A stretch of 64,000 bases of DNA from Siphonodentalium dalli (lineage: Eukaryota; Mollusca; Scaphopoda; Gadilida; Siphonodentaliidae): assembly GCA_032622095.1 (NCBI GenBank), contig CP136067.1, positions 127,321,030-127,385,029 of the forward strand. The letters run 5' to 3'. Both the position numbers and the translations under genes were made by a program. Below, in pieces: positions 34,788 through 46,169 of the stretch (the first letter of the stretch is position 1; each line of letters opens with the position of its first letter). The notes under the pieces were generated by a model. It searched no databases and was not told the origin of the DNA. It saw nothing but the letters and a program-made list of their open reading frames with translations.

Positions 34788-35128
34788 AGTACCCTTATTT
34801 TTGGGACTTTATCATTATGTCCAGTAACTGTGAATATACATAGTAATGACTAATGGGTTAAACATGTCCATTTTCTTTCTTTCTGACCTCTGTATGAAAA
34901 ATAAAATTAAAAAAATAAAATAAAATCATATCCATGGCTGGCTGGTTGGATTTTTTTTTTGGGGCAAAATATCAAAACGCAATTTTTTTGGCCCGAACAC
35001 CCTCCAATTCGGGAAGCAAAGCCACCTATTGAATGTAAAGTAAACAAATAGCGCATAACAAGAAGTGGTTACTGGTTACGGAACACTGACTGCTGGGTGG
35101 GCTTTCAAATCTGTGACGCGAAGTCCCT

Positions 35129-35434
35129 TCATATTAGCAAAAGTCTGTTTTTTCTCGAAACGAGTTCCCAACTATCCACAAAAATGACCTTGGAGTTGAC
35201 ACCGCGATACGAAGATTGACGAGATCTGCCGATCTGCGGCTTATTTTTACGGACAAGAGTTATCGTTCGTCGAATGAGCACCTGTAAATTACCGTAATGC
35301 ACAATCCATGTTAGTCTGATTGACGGTCGTCTTGTACCAATAGACGGAGCTGGAGTCAGGTCCGTCCTGGTTAATTCCACGTTAACAGCTGACTCAGCTG
35401 AGCGATGAGAGTAGAGGAGGGTATCATGAGACAC
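35129..35434 (-). other. 101-codon open frame, unknown
   Basis: A minus-strand frame with fairly even composition and many Arg/Ser codons (…R-T-D-L-T-P-A-P-S-I-G…), less AT-rich than the flanks. No motif or family recognised. Its end runs into T-rich, splice-like sequence, so it might be an exon. It could equally be chance. Confidence 0.2.
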
Positions 35435-35831
35435 AGTTTAAGATCGAGTGATCTTCTTCTTCCCCCCACAAGGGGGACTATAAAAAGCTGCTTACCAACC
35501 TTTTGTAGGATCCTGAATACAGGTTAATTTTGGGCTATGAACCCCGAGTACACTAGATAGCACCCACTAGTCGTCGCATTGACGCAAATTCATCGTCGGT
35601 TTGACGTCGCTGGTTGACATCTATACGCTGTGATGTTGGCCGTCAGAAATGGAAAGTTACCTTAAAAAACTCAAAACATTTGATTACATGAGACTAATCA
35701 CTAAAATCAGAATTAGCGCTCATAAACTGAGAATAGAAACAGCATGATACTCAAAACATGCCAAAAAGAAAGGAAATATAAATTTGTTAGCCTCAGTTGA
35801 AAAACAAAAGTCAGAAAATAAGAAAATATGT

Positions 35832-36110
35832 TTAAAGGTACTCAATCCGATCAGACGCTCCTAAATTACTATTTCTTTGGCTTCAGGAGTAAACAAAATA
35901 TTTGATTCGAGTCGAGGAACGAGGAACCCACGCATCAAAGCTCAGAGTGATCAGATATCCGTTTTTGAAGTTTGCTATTTCTCGAGATGTGTAGTAATAT
36001 GTGGCCCAGAAACACGTGGTCAAATTGCGGATGAAGATGGATAACTCTAAAATCAAGTGGTAATACGGTTAAATTTCGTGATACTTTATAGATAATGTTG
36101 AACAAAATGT
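35832..36110 (-). mobile_element. KGT element, left half, split by the 14.8-kb insertion
   Basis: TTAAAGGTACTCAATCCGAT start, then TTTGATTCGAGTCGAGGAAC and GGATGAAGATGGATAACTCT as in uninterrupted copies read in reverse. It breaks off at ACAAAATGT (36102-36110); the rest of the element continues at 50911. Confidence 0.85.
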
Positions 36111-39100
36111 AGGTCCGTGAAGTTGGATCGAAGTTCGAAGTTCGAAATTCGGTGGAGATTCGCGTGAAGTTGGATCGAAGTTCGAAGTTCGAAATTCGGT
36201 GGAGATTCGACCCCCACTTTGTTTTGCATCAAGTGCGTTGTTGTGTTCCAATTCGTGCTCCCCTGCTCGAATTTTGGGTCAAAAGTGATTTTTTTCACTT
36301 TTTCTGAGATACTGTTGGACTTAGAAAATTTAGGCACGGCGCTGGACTTAGAAAATTTCGCCTTCAATATTAAGGTGCCGAAGGGAAGTGGCACTGTTTA
36401 TGGCTGGATCGGACTGAAACTTGGCAGTTTTGATACTTTCCATCAGAGAATCTAGCAAGTCAACGCTCAGCTTCGAGAAATTACTCGATCTATAGGTTTG
36501 AATTTCAATCTGAGCGTTCGAAATTCGGTGGAGATTCGTTCGAAATTCAGATTGAAATTCGACCCCCACTTTTTTGTGCCTTAAGTTCATTGTTGTGTTC
36601 CAATTCGTGCTCCCCTGCTCGAATTTTGGGTCCAAAGTGATTTTTTTCACTTTTTCTGAGATACTGTTGGACTTAGAAAATTTAGCCACGGCGCTGGACT
36701 TAGAAAAATTCGCCTTCAAAATCAAGGTGCCGAAGGGAAGTGGCACTGTTTATGGCTGGATCGTGCTGAAACTTGGCATTTTTTACACTTTCCATAAGAG
36801 AATCTAGCAAACTAACGCTCAGCTTCGAGAAATTACTCGATCTATAGGTTTGAATTTCAATCTGAGCGTTCGAAATTCGGTGGATATTCGTTCGAAGTTC
36901 GAAATTCAGATTGAAATTCAACCCCCACTTTTTTTTGCCCCAACTTCGTTGTTGTGGTCCAATTCGTGCTCCCTTGTTCGAATTTTGGGTCAAAAGTGAT
37001 TTTTTTCACTTTTTCTGAGATACTGTTGGACTTAGAAAATTTAGGCACGGCGCTGGACTTAGAAAATTTCGCCTTCAATATTAAGGTGCCGAAGGGAAGT
37101 GGCACTGTTTATGGCTGGATCGGACTGAAACTTGGCAGTTTTGATACTTTCCATCAGAGAATCTAGCAAGTTAACGCTCAGCTTCGATAAATTACTCGAT
37201 CTATAGGTTTGAATTTCAATCTGGGCGAATTTCGATCTGGATTGAAGTTCGAAATTCAGATTGAAATTCGACCCCCACTTTTTTTTGCCTCAAGTGCGTT
37301 GTTGTATTCCAATTCGTGCTCCCCTGCTCGAATTTTGGGTCAAAAGTTATTTTTTTTCACTTTTTCTGAGATACTGCTGGACTTGGAAAATTTAGCCACG
37401 GCGCTGGACTTAGAAAATTTCGCCTTCAATATTAAGGTGTTGAAGGGAAGTGGCATTGTTTATGGCTGGATTGAGCTGAAATTTGGTATGTTTGATACTT
37501 TCCATAAGAGAATCAAGCAAACTAACGCTCAGCTTCGAGAAATTACTCCATCTATAGGTTTGAATTTCAATCTGAATTTCAATCTGGGCGAATTTCGATC
37601 TGGATTGAAGTTCGAAATTCAGATTGAAATTCGACCCCCACTTTTTTTTGCCTCAAATGCATTGTTGTGTTCCAATTCGTGCTCCCCTGTTCGAATTTTG
37701 GGTCAAAAGTGATTTTTTTCACTTTTTCTGAGATACTGTTGGACTTAGAAAATTTAGGCACGGCGCTGGACTTAGAAAATTTCGCCTTCAATATTAAGGT
37801 GCCGAAGGGAAGTGGCACTGTTTATGGCTGGATCGGACTGAAACTTGGCAGTTTTGATACTTTCCATCAGAGAATCTAGCAAGTCAACGCTCAGCTTCGA
37901 GAAATTACTCGATCTATAGGTTTGAATTTCAATCTGAGCGTTCGAAATTCGGTGGAGATTCGTTCGAAATTCAGATTGAAATTCGACCCCCACTTTTTTG
38001 TGCCTTAAGTTCATTGTTGTGTTCCAATTCGTGCTCCCCTGCTCGAATTTTGGGTCCAAAGTGATTTTTTTTTCACTTTTTCTGAGATACTGCTGGACTT
38101 GGAAAATTTAGCCACGGCGCTGGACTTAGAAAAATTCGCCTTCAAAATCAAGGTGCCGAAGGGAAGTGGCACTGTTTATGGCTGGATCGTGCTGAAACTT
38201 GGCAGTTTTGATACTTTCCATCAGAGAATCTAGCAAGTTAACGCTCAGCTTCGAGAAATTACTCGATCTATAGGTTTGAATTTCAATCTGGGCGAATTTC
38301 GATCTGGATTGAAGTTCGAAATTCAGATTGAAATTCGACCCCCACTTTTTTTTGCCTCAAGTGCGTTGTTGTATTCCAATTCGTGCTCCCCTGCTCGAAT
38401 TTTGGGTCAAAAGTGATTTTTTTTCACTTTTTCTGAGATACTGCTGGACTTGGAAAATTTAGCCACGGCGCTGGACTTAGAAAATTTCGCCTTCAATATT
38501 AAGGTGTTGAAGGGAAGTGGCATTGTTTATGGCTGGATTGAGCTGAAATTTGGTATGTTTGATACTTTCCATAAGAGAATCAAGCAAACTAACGCTCAGC
38601 TTCGAGAAATTACTCCATCTATAGGTTTGAATTTCAATCTGAATTTCAATCTGGGCGAATTTCGATCTGGATTGAAGTTCGAAATTCAGATTGAAATTCG
38701 ACCCCCACTTTTTTTTGCCTCAAATGCATTGTTGTGTTCCAATTCGTGCTCCCCTGTTCGAATTTTGGGTCAAAAGTGATTTTTTTCACTTTTTCTGAGA
38801 TACTGCTGGACTTGGAAAATTTAGCCACGGCGCTGGACTTAGAAAATTTCGCCTTCAATATTAAGGTGCCGAAGGGAAGTGGCATTGTTTATGGCTGGAT
38901 TTAGCTGAAATTTGGTATGTTTGATACTTTCCATAAGAGAATCAAGCAAACTAACGCTCAGCTTCGAGAAATTACTCCATCTACAGGTTTGAATTTCAAT
39001 CTGAGCGTTCGAAATTCGGTGGAGATTCAGTGGAGATTCGTTCGAAGTTCGAAATTCAGATTCGACCCCCACTTTTTTTTGTCTCAAACATTTCGCCTTC

Positions 39101-41660
39101 AATATTATGATAGGGGTGGTGTCGGAGGGAAGTGGCACTGTTTATGGTTCGATCGAGCTGAAACTTGGCATTTTTGATACTTTCCGGTAGAGAATCCAGA
39201 AAACTAACGCTCAGCTTCGAGAAATCACTCGATTTATAGGTTTGAATTTCAATCTGAGCGTTCGAACCTTCAGTGGCGCTTCGTTCGAAGTTCGAAATTC
39301 GGTGGAGATTCACCCCCTAATTTTTGTTTTGCCTCAAGTTCATTGTTGTGTTCCAATTCGTGCTCCCCTGTTCGAATTTTGGGTCAAAAGTTATTTTTTT
39401 CACTTTTTCTGAGATACTGCTGGACTTGGAAAATTTAGCCACGGCGCTGGACTTAGAAAATTTCGCCTTCAATATTAAGGTGTTGAAGGGAAGTGGCATT
39501 GTTTATGGCTGGATTGAGCTGAAATTTGGTATGTTTGATACTTTCCATAAGAGAATCAAGCAAACTAACGCTCAGCTTCGAGAAATTACTCCATCTACAG
39601 GTTTGAATTTCAATCTGAGCGTTCGAAATTCGGTGGAGATTCAGTGGAGATTCGTTCGAAGTTCGAAATTCAGATTCGACCCCCACTTTTTTTTGTCTCA
39701 AACATTTCGCCTTCAATATTATGATAGGGGTGGTGTCGGAGGGAAGTGGCACTGTTTATGGTTCGATCGAGCTGAAACTTGGCATTTTTGATACTTTCCG
39801 GTAGAGAATCCAGAAAACTAACGCTCAGCTTCGAGAAATCACTCGATTTATAGGTTTGAATTTCAATCTGAGCGTTCGAACCTTCAGTGGCGCTTCGTTC
39901 GAAGTTCGAAATTCGGTGGAGATTCACCCCCTAATTTTTGTTTTGCCTCAAGTTCATTGTTGTGTTCCAATTCGTGCTCCCCTGCTCGAATTTTGGGTCA
40001 AAAGTTATTTTTTTCACTTTTTCTGAGATACTGCTGGACTTGGAAAATTTAGCCACGGCGCTGGACTTAGAAAATTTCGCCTTCAATATTAAGGTGTTGA
40101 AGGGAAGTGGCATTGTTTATGGCTGGATTGAGCTGAAATTTGGTATGTTTGATACTTTCCATAAGAGAATCAAGCAAACTAACGCTCAGCTTCGAGAAAT
40201 TACTCCATCTATAGGTTTGAATTTCAATCTGAATTTCAATCTGGGCGAATTTCGATCTGGATTGAAGTTCGAAATTCAGATTGAAATTCGACCCCCACTT
40301 TTTTTTGCCTCAAATGCATTGTTGTGTTCCAATTCGTGCTCCCCTGTTCGAATTTTGGGTCAAAAGTGATTTTTTTCACTTTTTCTGAGATACTGCTGGA
40401 CTTGGAAAATTTAGCCACGGCGCTGGACTTAGAAAATTTCGCCTTCAATATTAAGGTGCCGAAGGGAAGTGGCATTGTTTATGGCTGGATTTAGCTGAAA
40501 TTTGGTATGTTTGATACTTTCCATAAGAGAATCAAGCAAACTAACGCTCAGCTTCGAGAAATTACTCCATCTACAGGTTTGAATTTCAATCTGAGCGTTC
40601 GAAATTCGGTGGAGATTCAGTGGAGATTCGTTCGAAGTTCGAAATTCAGATTCGACCCCCACTTTTTTTTGTCTCAAACATTTCGCCTTCAATATTATGA
40701 TATGGGTGGTGTCGGAGGGAAGTGGCACTGTTTATGGTTCGATCGAGCTGAAACTTGGCATTTTTGATACTTTCCGGTAGAGAATCCAGAAAACTAACGC
40801 TCAGCTTCGAGAAATCACTCGATTTATAGGTTTGAATTTCAATCTGAGCGTTCGAACCTTCAGTGGCGCTTCGTTCGAAGTTCGAAATTCGGTGGAGATT
40901 CACCCCCTAATTTTTGTTTTGCCTCAAGTTCATTGTTGTGTTCCAATTCGTGCTCCCCTGCTCGAATTTTGGGTCAAAAGTTATTTTTTTCACTTTTTCT
41001 GAGATACTGCTGGACTTGGAAAATTTAGCCACGGCGCTGGACTTAGAAAATTTCGCCTTCAATATTAAGGTGCCGAAGGGAAGTGGCATTGTTTATGGCT
41101 GGATTTAGCTGAAATTTGGTATGTTTGATACTTTCCATAAGAGAATCAAGCAAACTAACGCTCAGCTTCGAGAAATTACTCCATCTACAGGTTTGAATTT
41201 CAATCTGAGCGTTCGAAATTCGGTGGAGATTCAGTGGAGATTCGTTCGAAGTTCGAAATTCAGATTCGACCCCCACTTTTTTTTGTCTCAAACATTTCGC
41301 CTTCAATATTATGATAGGGGTGGTGTCGGAGGGAAGTGGCACTGTTTATGGTTCGATCGAGCTGAAACTTGGCATTTTTGATACTTTCCGGTAGAGAATC
41401 CAGAAAACTAACGCTCAGCTTCGAGAAATCACTCGATTTATAGGTTTGAATTTCAATCTGAGCGTTCGAACCTTCAGTGGCGCTTCGTTCGAAGTTCGAA
41501 ATTCGGTGGAGATTCACCCCCTAATTTTTGTTTTGCCTCAAGTTCATTGTTGTGTTCCAATTCGTGCTCCCCTGTTCGAATTTTGGGTCAAAAGTGATTT
41601 TTTTTTCACTTTTTCTGAGATACTGCTGGACTTTTGCCACGGCGCTGGACTTGTGACTTG
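36111..41660 (+). repeat. Left outer arm: 13 tandem ~355-bp units with higher-order structure
   Basis: The marker AATTCGTGCTCCCC recurs near 36250, 36600, 36960, 37312, 37674, 38026, 38378, 38741, 39354, 39968, 40330, 40944 and 41557. Spacings alternate about 350 and 362, then become 613/614 with one 362. The 614 unit contains an extra shortened monomer (ATTATGATAGGGGTGGTGTC). Each unit contains AAGTTCGAAATTC-type palindromes and CTTTTTCTGAGATACTG. Unit lengths are not constant multiples of three, so the open frames here are not genes. The first ~90 bases are a doubled GAAGTTGGATCGAAGTTCGA block. Confidence 0.95.
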
Positions 41661-41764
41661 ATTTGTGATTTCTAGATGGACTAGTGGTGCACAAGAAGAA
41701 TCCACAAGGATAGCCCCGTGGCTGCTGTGGTTATCCATAAAAATTAGGGGTTGAATCTCCAGCA

Positions 41765-42300
41765 GAGTGAATTTCGTTACTTATTCCTTATTCAAAAAAA
41801 TTGGGGAAATGTTGCAAATGACCATGGCAACGTCTTAAGGCGAGACGAAATTTCCTGTGATAAAAAATCCGGGAAAAAAGTAAAAAATGTCTCGAAAGTC
41901 CGAAAATAAACGGAAATTGGCCGAAAGAAGTGCTGGGTCATTAATGGCCACATCGGCCAAAAATTTGGGCCGAAATGTTTTTGGGCCGAGTCCTAAAATG
42001 TTGGCCGAATTTCAGTTTTCGCTCTGCTCTGTCGGGAAAATTTCTGAAAATGTGGCAAACTGTCACATATTAAAAAATGGTCACCTGGGCCGAACTTTTT
42101 GGGCCGAAAAGTTTTTGGTCGAGTCCGAAAAAGTGGGTCAAATAGAAATTCCCGCTCTGCTCGGTCAGGAAAATTTGGGGAAATGTGACAAACTACCATG
42201 GCAACGTCTTTAGTAAGGCGAGACGAAATTTCGTGTGAAAAAAAGTCCGAAAATAAACGGAAATAGTCCGAAACAAGTGCGTGGTCATAAATGGCCACCT
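41765..42300 (+). repeat. Left inner arm (second repeat family)
   Basis: From GAATTTCGTTACTTATTCCT through ACCATGGCAACGTCTTAAGG, CGAGACGAAATTTC, GGGCCGAA... and GCTCTGCTCGGTC to AAATGGCCACCTCC. It is matched inverted by 48200-49425, which has about three units where this arm has a little over one. Confidence 0.85.
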
Positions 42301-42303
42301 CCA

Positions 42304-42325
42304 GGGGGGGGGGGGGGGGGGGGGG
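42304..42325. repeat. 22-base G run
   Basis: An uninterrupted run of 22 G at the inner edge of the left inner arm. Other G or C runs of 9-12 lie at about 43259, 43737 and 43851. Confidence 0.95.
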
Positions 42326-43928
42326 TCTGCAAAAAAAAAATCCGTATATAGGGCCGGAGTGGTTGGGTGATTGGTCCAGAGGCCGAAAAAATCGTGCTTG
42401 TAAATTTTTTCAAAAATGGATTTTTAAAAAACAATTTACAAGTACTGACCATGTAATGTTGTTTGTAAGCATGTTAGTACCATGCTTATTGATATAGGGC
42501 TATATAGGCAGCTATAGTGACTCTTTAGCCTCAGATTTAGCAACATTCTGGATTTTGCATAACATGAAATTGAAAAGGGTATCTCATAAATTTCTAATGT
42601 CTGAAATACTGTCTTGTTCTGGCATGTAATCAAATTCATTCCTTCTGGTTATTTCTGATCTTGAATGTTAATTTGCAACAATTATCCAAATAAAACTGAA
42701 TTGGTTATGATGAATGACCGTTACTGAAGGTGACGCTATTCTCATTGAATTTCCGAACTTCTGCTTTACTGTTCAACAAGACTAAACTAAAATACTAATA
42801 TATATACTGTTATCACTTACAAATAGATGAACTGAAATAATGTGATGCAATCAGATGCATTGAGAAATGACATTCTTCAATGTCTTCAAAGTTCAAACTA
42901 AAAGTAAAATCAAGAATAAACTCTGACTGAGACTAGACTGCAAACTCTAGTGCACAAATGTGCATACAAATATTTAAAATCCATAGCAACTGAAGCTCCA
43001 CTAAAACTCAACAGTTCTTGAACATTTGATAATATTTAGGTCCACACATTCTATTTTCCTTTACTGATATGGTTAGTCAAAAGCAGTCATGTCACAACCC
43101 GTGATATTATGCATATTCGTTCCCCATTTCTGGTCCGTCACCATGCCATAGGGCATCAAAATATGACAACCGTCTCTTGAGTTATAATGCAAAATGTTTG
43201 TACGGACGGACGCACGGACGGCTCGAGACGTCAACTATATACCCGCCGACTAATATCGGGGGGGGGGGGTATAATAACCATATATCTATGTGTATACCTA
43301 GCAAAAACAATTCCCCTCCCCATCCCACCCGGTGGATAAGACTAAAGAGTTCTTTGGTCATGTACAAATAATTGTGGAACCCCTGACCTGTTTACCACTA
43401 TTTACACTGGCCAGTGTTCTCAGTCAGACACAACAAACTCGATATATTAAGGCTATAACGGGGTCTAGGGTGATTTGAGACATATATTGTACCTGCACAA
43501 TGCTTTATTATTGTTGTTAGATACTGAAAATACCTGGAAACACCTGGAAATACAGTTTATTTTTCGTTTTTCTGATCTGTGTTTACCAATTAAGCATGTT
43601 ATTGCTCGAGTCTTAATGGTACACAACAAGAGTTTGCACCAAAAAAGGATAAAGGAATGGGTTTGGAAGGCAGTTAGCACAGTTATTGAAGAACGGCTAA
43701 AAAAAACTCTGAAATTTTGATAAAAACATGAGAAAGGGGGGGGGGGTCCCCAAAATTTTGGAGGAAATATTTTTGTTTTGCACAAATGGGGTGGTGGGTC
43801 ACTCGGGGTCGGAAAAAAGTTTTTGGGTCCTATATGTGCATTTTTCCCCCAGACCCCCCCCCCTGCCACCTCGGCCAAAAATGTTCGGGCCAAGTCCGAA
43901 AAAGTGGGCCTATGGGCTGAATATGGGA
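42326..43928. other. Core of the foldback, left non-coding part
   Basis: Ordinary AT-rich DNA followed by a CGGACGGACGCACGGACGG block and a GGGGGGGGGTATAATAA ending at about 43196-43278, which looks like the end of another dispersed repeat nested in the element. The long minus-strand frame at 43465-44148 has low-complexity content and is not taken as a gene. Confidence 0.4.
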
Positions 43929-44140
43929 TATGGACCATTTTCGAGAACACTGAGGATTTCGGCCAATTTGACGGCATGGGTGGGTGGGTGGCCTGTCTCA
44001 AATACCCCCTAGAGACATCTCTACCCCCACCATCACCCCAGATGGTACCACCCTGAGGAGGTGAAAATGTGGTATGGACCAACGGTAAGGATTTCGGCCA
44101 ATTTGACAGCATGAATGGATGACCCGCGCCAAATACCCGC
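43929..44140. repeat. Diverged direct repeat, ~145-bp period
   Basis: TATGGACCATTTTCGAG...GGATTTCGGCCAATTTGACG and TATGGACCAACGGTAAGGAT...TTTCGGCCAATTTGACAGC carry the same phrase twice. It contains GGCCAA and CCGAAAAAGTGGGCC words also present in the inner-arm repeat. Confidence 0.6.
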
Positions 44141-44363
44141 CGAAACATTTAGAGTCTTGCCACCTCTTAGTCGCTAAGTTTGGTATCATAATTTCGGAAC
44201 GGAACTGTAAACGGTGTTTTACTGACTTCTCATTTGGTATATAGTATATATACATAAGTTCGTGTCTATTCTGTTGTATAAGATCTGACCATTTAAAACT
44301 GTCACTACGGTGACATCGGTTACTTATTCCCAGTTTCTTATTCCTTATTCTGAAACATATTTT

Positions 44364-44645
44364 GACCAAATAAACGGTGCGGTAGGGTGACCCACCCCAA
44401 AAATAAAATATAAAAACCGAACACCGCACCGCTCTAGCCCGTGCGGTTGCCACAGGAGGTGGCCAAATTGGCAACCATAGCCCTTTTGGTATTTATGAAC
44501 CGATTCTGACCAAATAAACGGTGCGGTAATGTGGTCCACCCCAAACTATACTATAAAAACCGAAAACCGCACCCTCTAGCCCGTGCGGTTGCCACAAGAG
44601 GTGGCCAAAATGGCAACCATAGCCGTTTTGATATTTATGGACACC
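44364..44645. repeat. Two 144-bp direct repeats with CGGTGCGGT/ACCGCACCG inverted words
   Basis: GACCAAATAAACGGTGCGGT starts copies at 44364 and 44508. Each copy then has TATAAAAACCGAA, ACCGCACC, CTCTAGCCCGTGCGGTTGCC and GGCAACCATAGCC. The inverted CGGTGCGGT and ACCGCACCG words can pair across a T/A-rich loop containing TATAAAAA. Position upstream of the gene cluster suggests a control or origin region; that role is inference. Confidence 0.75.
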
Positions 44646-44890
44646 AGATACGAACAGACGAATATGATGGCTATACAGTATTATACTACAGCGATGAAAT
44701 AAAGATGAACATTTACTTAAACCAACACTTTATTAATTAAAATTCTCCGAATTCAACCAAACCACCGTTCAAGTCACGACTTTCAAACTAATTATATGGT
44801 ATGCTGCATCGTCACCCTCTATCGGACGATTCATCACCTGTGATGCAGTGGTTTCGGTTCACAACTATCATCTTATACTGTACAAAGGAG

Positions 44891-45036
44891 CAGCAGGGGG
44901 TGAATGCACCAACTGATTCGGGCCATAAACGGGCTCCACTGAGCCTCCCAGCCCCTGTCCACAGCAGGGGGTGAATGCACCAGCTCATTCAACCCAAACA
45001 ACTCTCTGCCCCTGTTCCCAGCAGGGGTGAATGCTC
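44891..45036. promoter_or_regulatory. Three iteron-like CAGCAGGGG-TGAATG repeats
   Basis: CAGCAGGGGGTGAATGCACC at 44891-44910 and 44962-44981, and CAGCAGGGGTGAATGCTCC at 45019. The second and third are preceded by CCCCTG, so each can form a CCCCTG...CAGGGG hairpin. They lie 110-250 bases before the first gene of the cluster. Confidence 0.65.
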
Positions 45037-45099
45037 CCCGGTATCAAGCATATAGACCTCCACGTACTCAAATAATTGGGACAATGCATTCTCCTTTTA

Positions 45100-45125
45100 G
45101 ATATACCCGTTGTTATGGGTATACC
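45100..45125. promoter_or_regulatory. Short hairpin just upstream of the gene cluster
   Basis: GATATACCC and GGGTATACC pair across an 8-base loop; the hairpin ends 18 bases before the ATG at 45144. A role in expression is possible but unproven. Confidence 0.4.
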
Positions 45126-45143
45126 TGAACTTCCTGAAGTAAT

Positions 45144-45380
45144 ATGAAGGGTCAACATTCATGCCGGTGGCTTACCTTGAACTCTACAGAGCTCTGTTCC
45201 CTACGCTGTCTGGGTGAGTACTGTAAAGTTCATCTGGCCCGATTGCGAAAAGGATTATGCACAAAGCCGTGCCGTGTTTGCGGTAAGGGTGCAACGAACC
45301 AAATATCACTCTACTTGAGGTGTGGTTACAGAAAAGAAAAGGGATTTGCTCGGTTGGCGGCCATTTACGTTTTCAATTAG
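45144..45380 (+). CDS. 78-residue Cys-rich zinc-binding-like protein
   Basis: Complete frame from ATG at 45144 to TAG. Cysteines fall in two groups: C7, C18, C22, C27 with H30, then C43-x2-C46 and C60 in a zinc-ribbon-like spacing, with basic residues between. Such small Cys-rich proteins often bind nucleic acid or act as adaptors. It is the first gene of a same-strand cluster, and the next ORF starts 13 bases after its stop. GC content is visibly higher than the flanks. I do not know a named family. Confidence 0.6.
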   Translation: MKGQHSCRWLTLNSTELCSLRCLGEYCKVHLARLRKGLCTKPCRVCGKGATNQISLYLRCGYRKEKGFARLAAIYVFN

Positions 45381-45393
45381 AGATGTGGTTACA

Positions 45394-45741
45394 ATGAATA
45401 TACCTATCCAGGACATGTCTATTATACGCAAGCTTCGAGCCCAAGCCAAAGATCTCGGCTTGAGGGAGTATTCCTCTCTTCGAAAGCCTGATCTAATTAA
45501 GGCGATTGCCGACGTCCGTGCTGCAGAGTTTGTTTCACGTCTGCGGCGGGCCATGAAGACAGGCCGGTTCCCGGCCATTCGTGAGGATGTGGACAACACA
45601 CACAGGCGCGGTCAGAGACACCGCAAGCTTAAACTGATCGACGCCGAGGTCACGGCGTGCGAAACCATCAAGGAGAGACTGCAAAGGAACCCAATCAGGA
45701 GAAAAGAACCGTTGAGGCACATTGGCGAAAGGAAGTGGTGA
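45394..45741 (+). CDS. 115-residue Rho_N/SAP-like DNA-binding protein
   Basis: The ATG at 45394 is preferred; the frame is open further upstream only in the shadow of the previous gene. Residues about 10-36 (I-I-R-K-L-R-A-Q-A-K-D-L-G-L ... Y-S-S-L-R-K-P-D-L-I-K-A-I) fit the helix-extended-helix of Rho termination factor N-terminal or SAP-like domains, which bind DNA or RNA. The rest is highly basic (R-R-G-Q-R-H-R-K). The stop TGA (45739-45741) overlaps the ATG of the next frame as TGATG, an arrangement typical of viruses or prokaryotes and unusual for animal genes. Confidence 0.6.
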   Translation: MNIPIQDMSIIRKLRAQAKDLGLREYSSLRKPDLIKAIADVRAAEFVSRLRRAMKTGRFPAIREDVDNTHRRGQRHRKLKLIDAEVTACETIKERLQRNPIRRKEPLRHIGERKW

Positions 45742-46164
45742 TGGAATGTCGTGCGGAGCATTATGCGAAAAGGCCCTGGGGTCCTCAGAGAATCGGACTT
45801 CAGATAAATGAGGGAGAGGGGACAATTTGACCTGGATGTCCAGGTCCCGCACTCGGTGGGGATCCCGGCAGACGAACCTTGGGTTGACATGATGAACGAT
45901 GCCAAAAACGAGTTTGAAGTCGACGGCGCAGCCGCAGTCCTCTCCACATGGAGGGTAGAGAGTGTCGACTCAACAGATTCGACGGTCGTATGGCAGATAA
46001 GAGAGCAGCTTCCCGAACGAGAGTACACCCTCAAAGTTAAGTTCTTGAGGCAGCATGATGACGGCAACTGGGTGGTTGCAGACAAGTTCGACCCGGTCAG
46101 AGCCGAGAGGAAGAAGGGACAAGGCGTCGTTGAGATCATTCATGCCATAAGCCCGGTGTGCTGA
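45741..46164 (+). pseudogene. Unknown third gene of the cluster, frameshifted
   Basis: Starts at the overlapping ATG (45741) and runs 29 codons before stopping near 45830. The downstream frame (open from 45808 to the TGA at 46162-46164) continues in coding-like fashion for 118 codons, so one frameshift near 45825-45830 has split the gene. The second part is acidic with alternating hydrophobics (W-R-V-E-S-V-D ... W-Q-I-R-E). No domain recognised. Confidence 0.5.
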
Positions 46165-46169
46165 CGCCA

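Larger units (their letters stand above)
26980..34790. mobile_element. 7.8-kb inverted-repeat element
   Basis: Two ~300-bp inverted arms (26987-27280 and 34481-34787) bracket 7.2 kb. The direct repeat ACCCTTATTTTT lies immediately outside on both sides (26968-26979 and 34791-34802), a plausible target duplication of 9-12 bp. The interior has no long ORF. It holds the scattered GGTAACAG-x-AGGGAC motif, a nested 2.3-kb element and several dispersed repeats. Long arms and a ~9-bp duplication suggest a Mutator/foldback-like element, but no transposase was found. Confidence 0.7.

Noticed and set aside
36219-41517. Many overlapping open frames on both strands of the outer arm array
   Set aside because: They repeat with the ~355-bp units, whose lengths are not a fixed multiple of three, occur on both strands, and have low-complexity content. 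They are by-products of the satellite.
43465-44148. 227-codon minus-strand frame in the foldback core
   Set aside because: Rich in Pro/Gly from G and C runs, overlaps direct repeats and shows no domain; judged non-coding.
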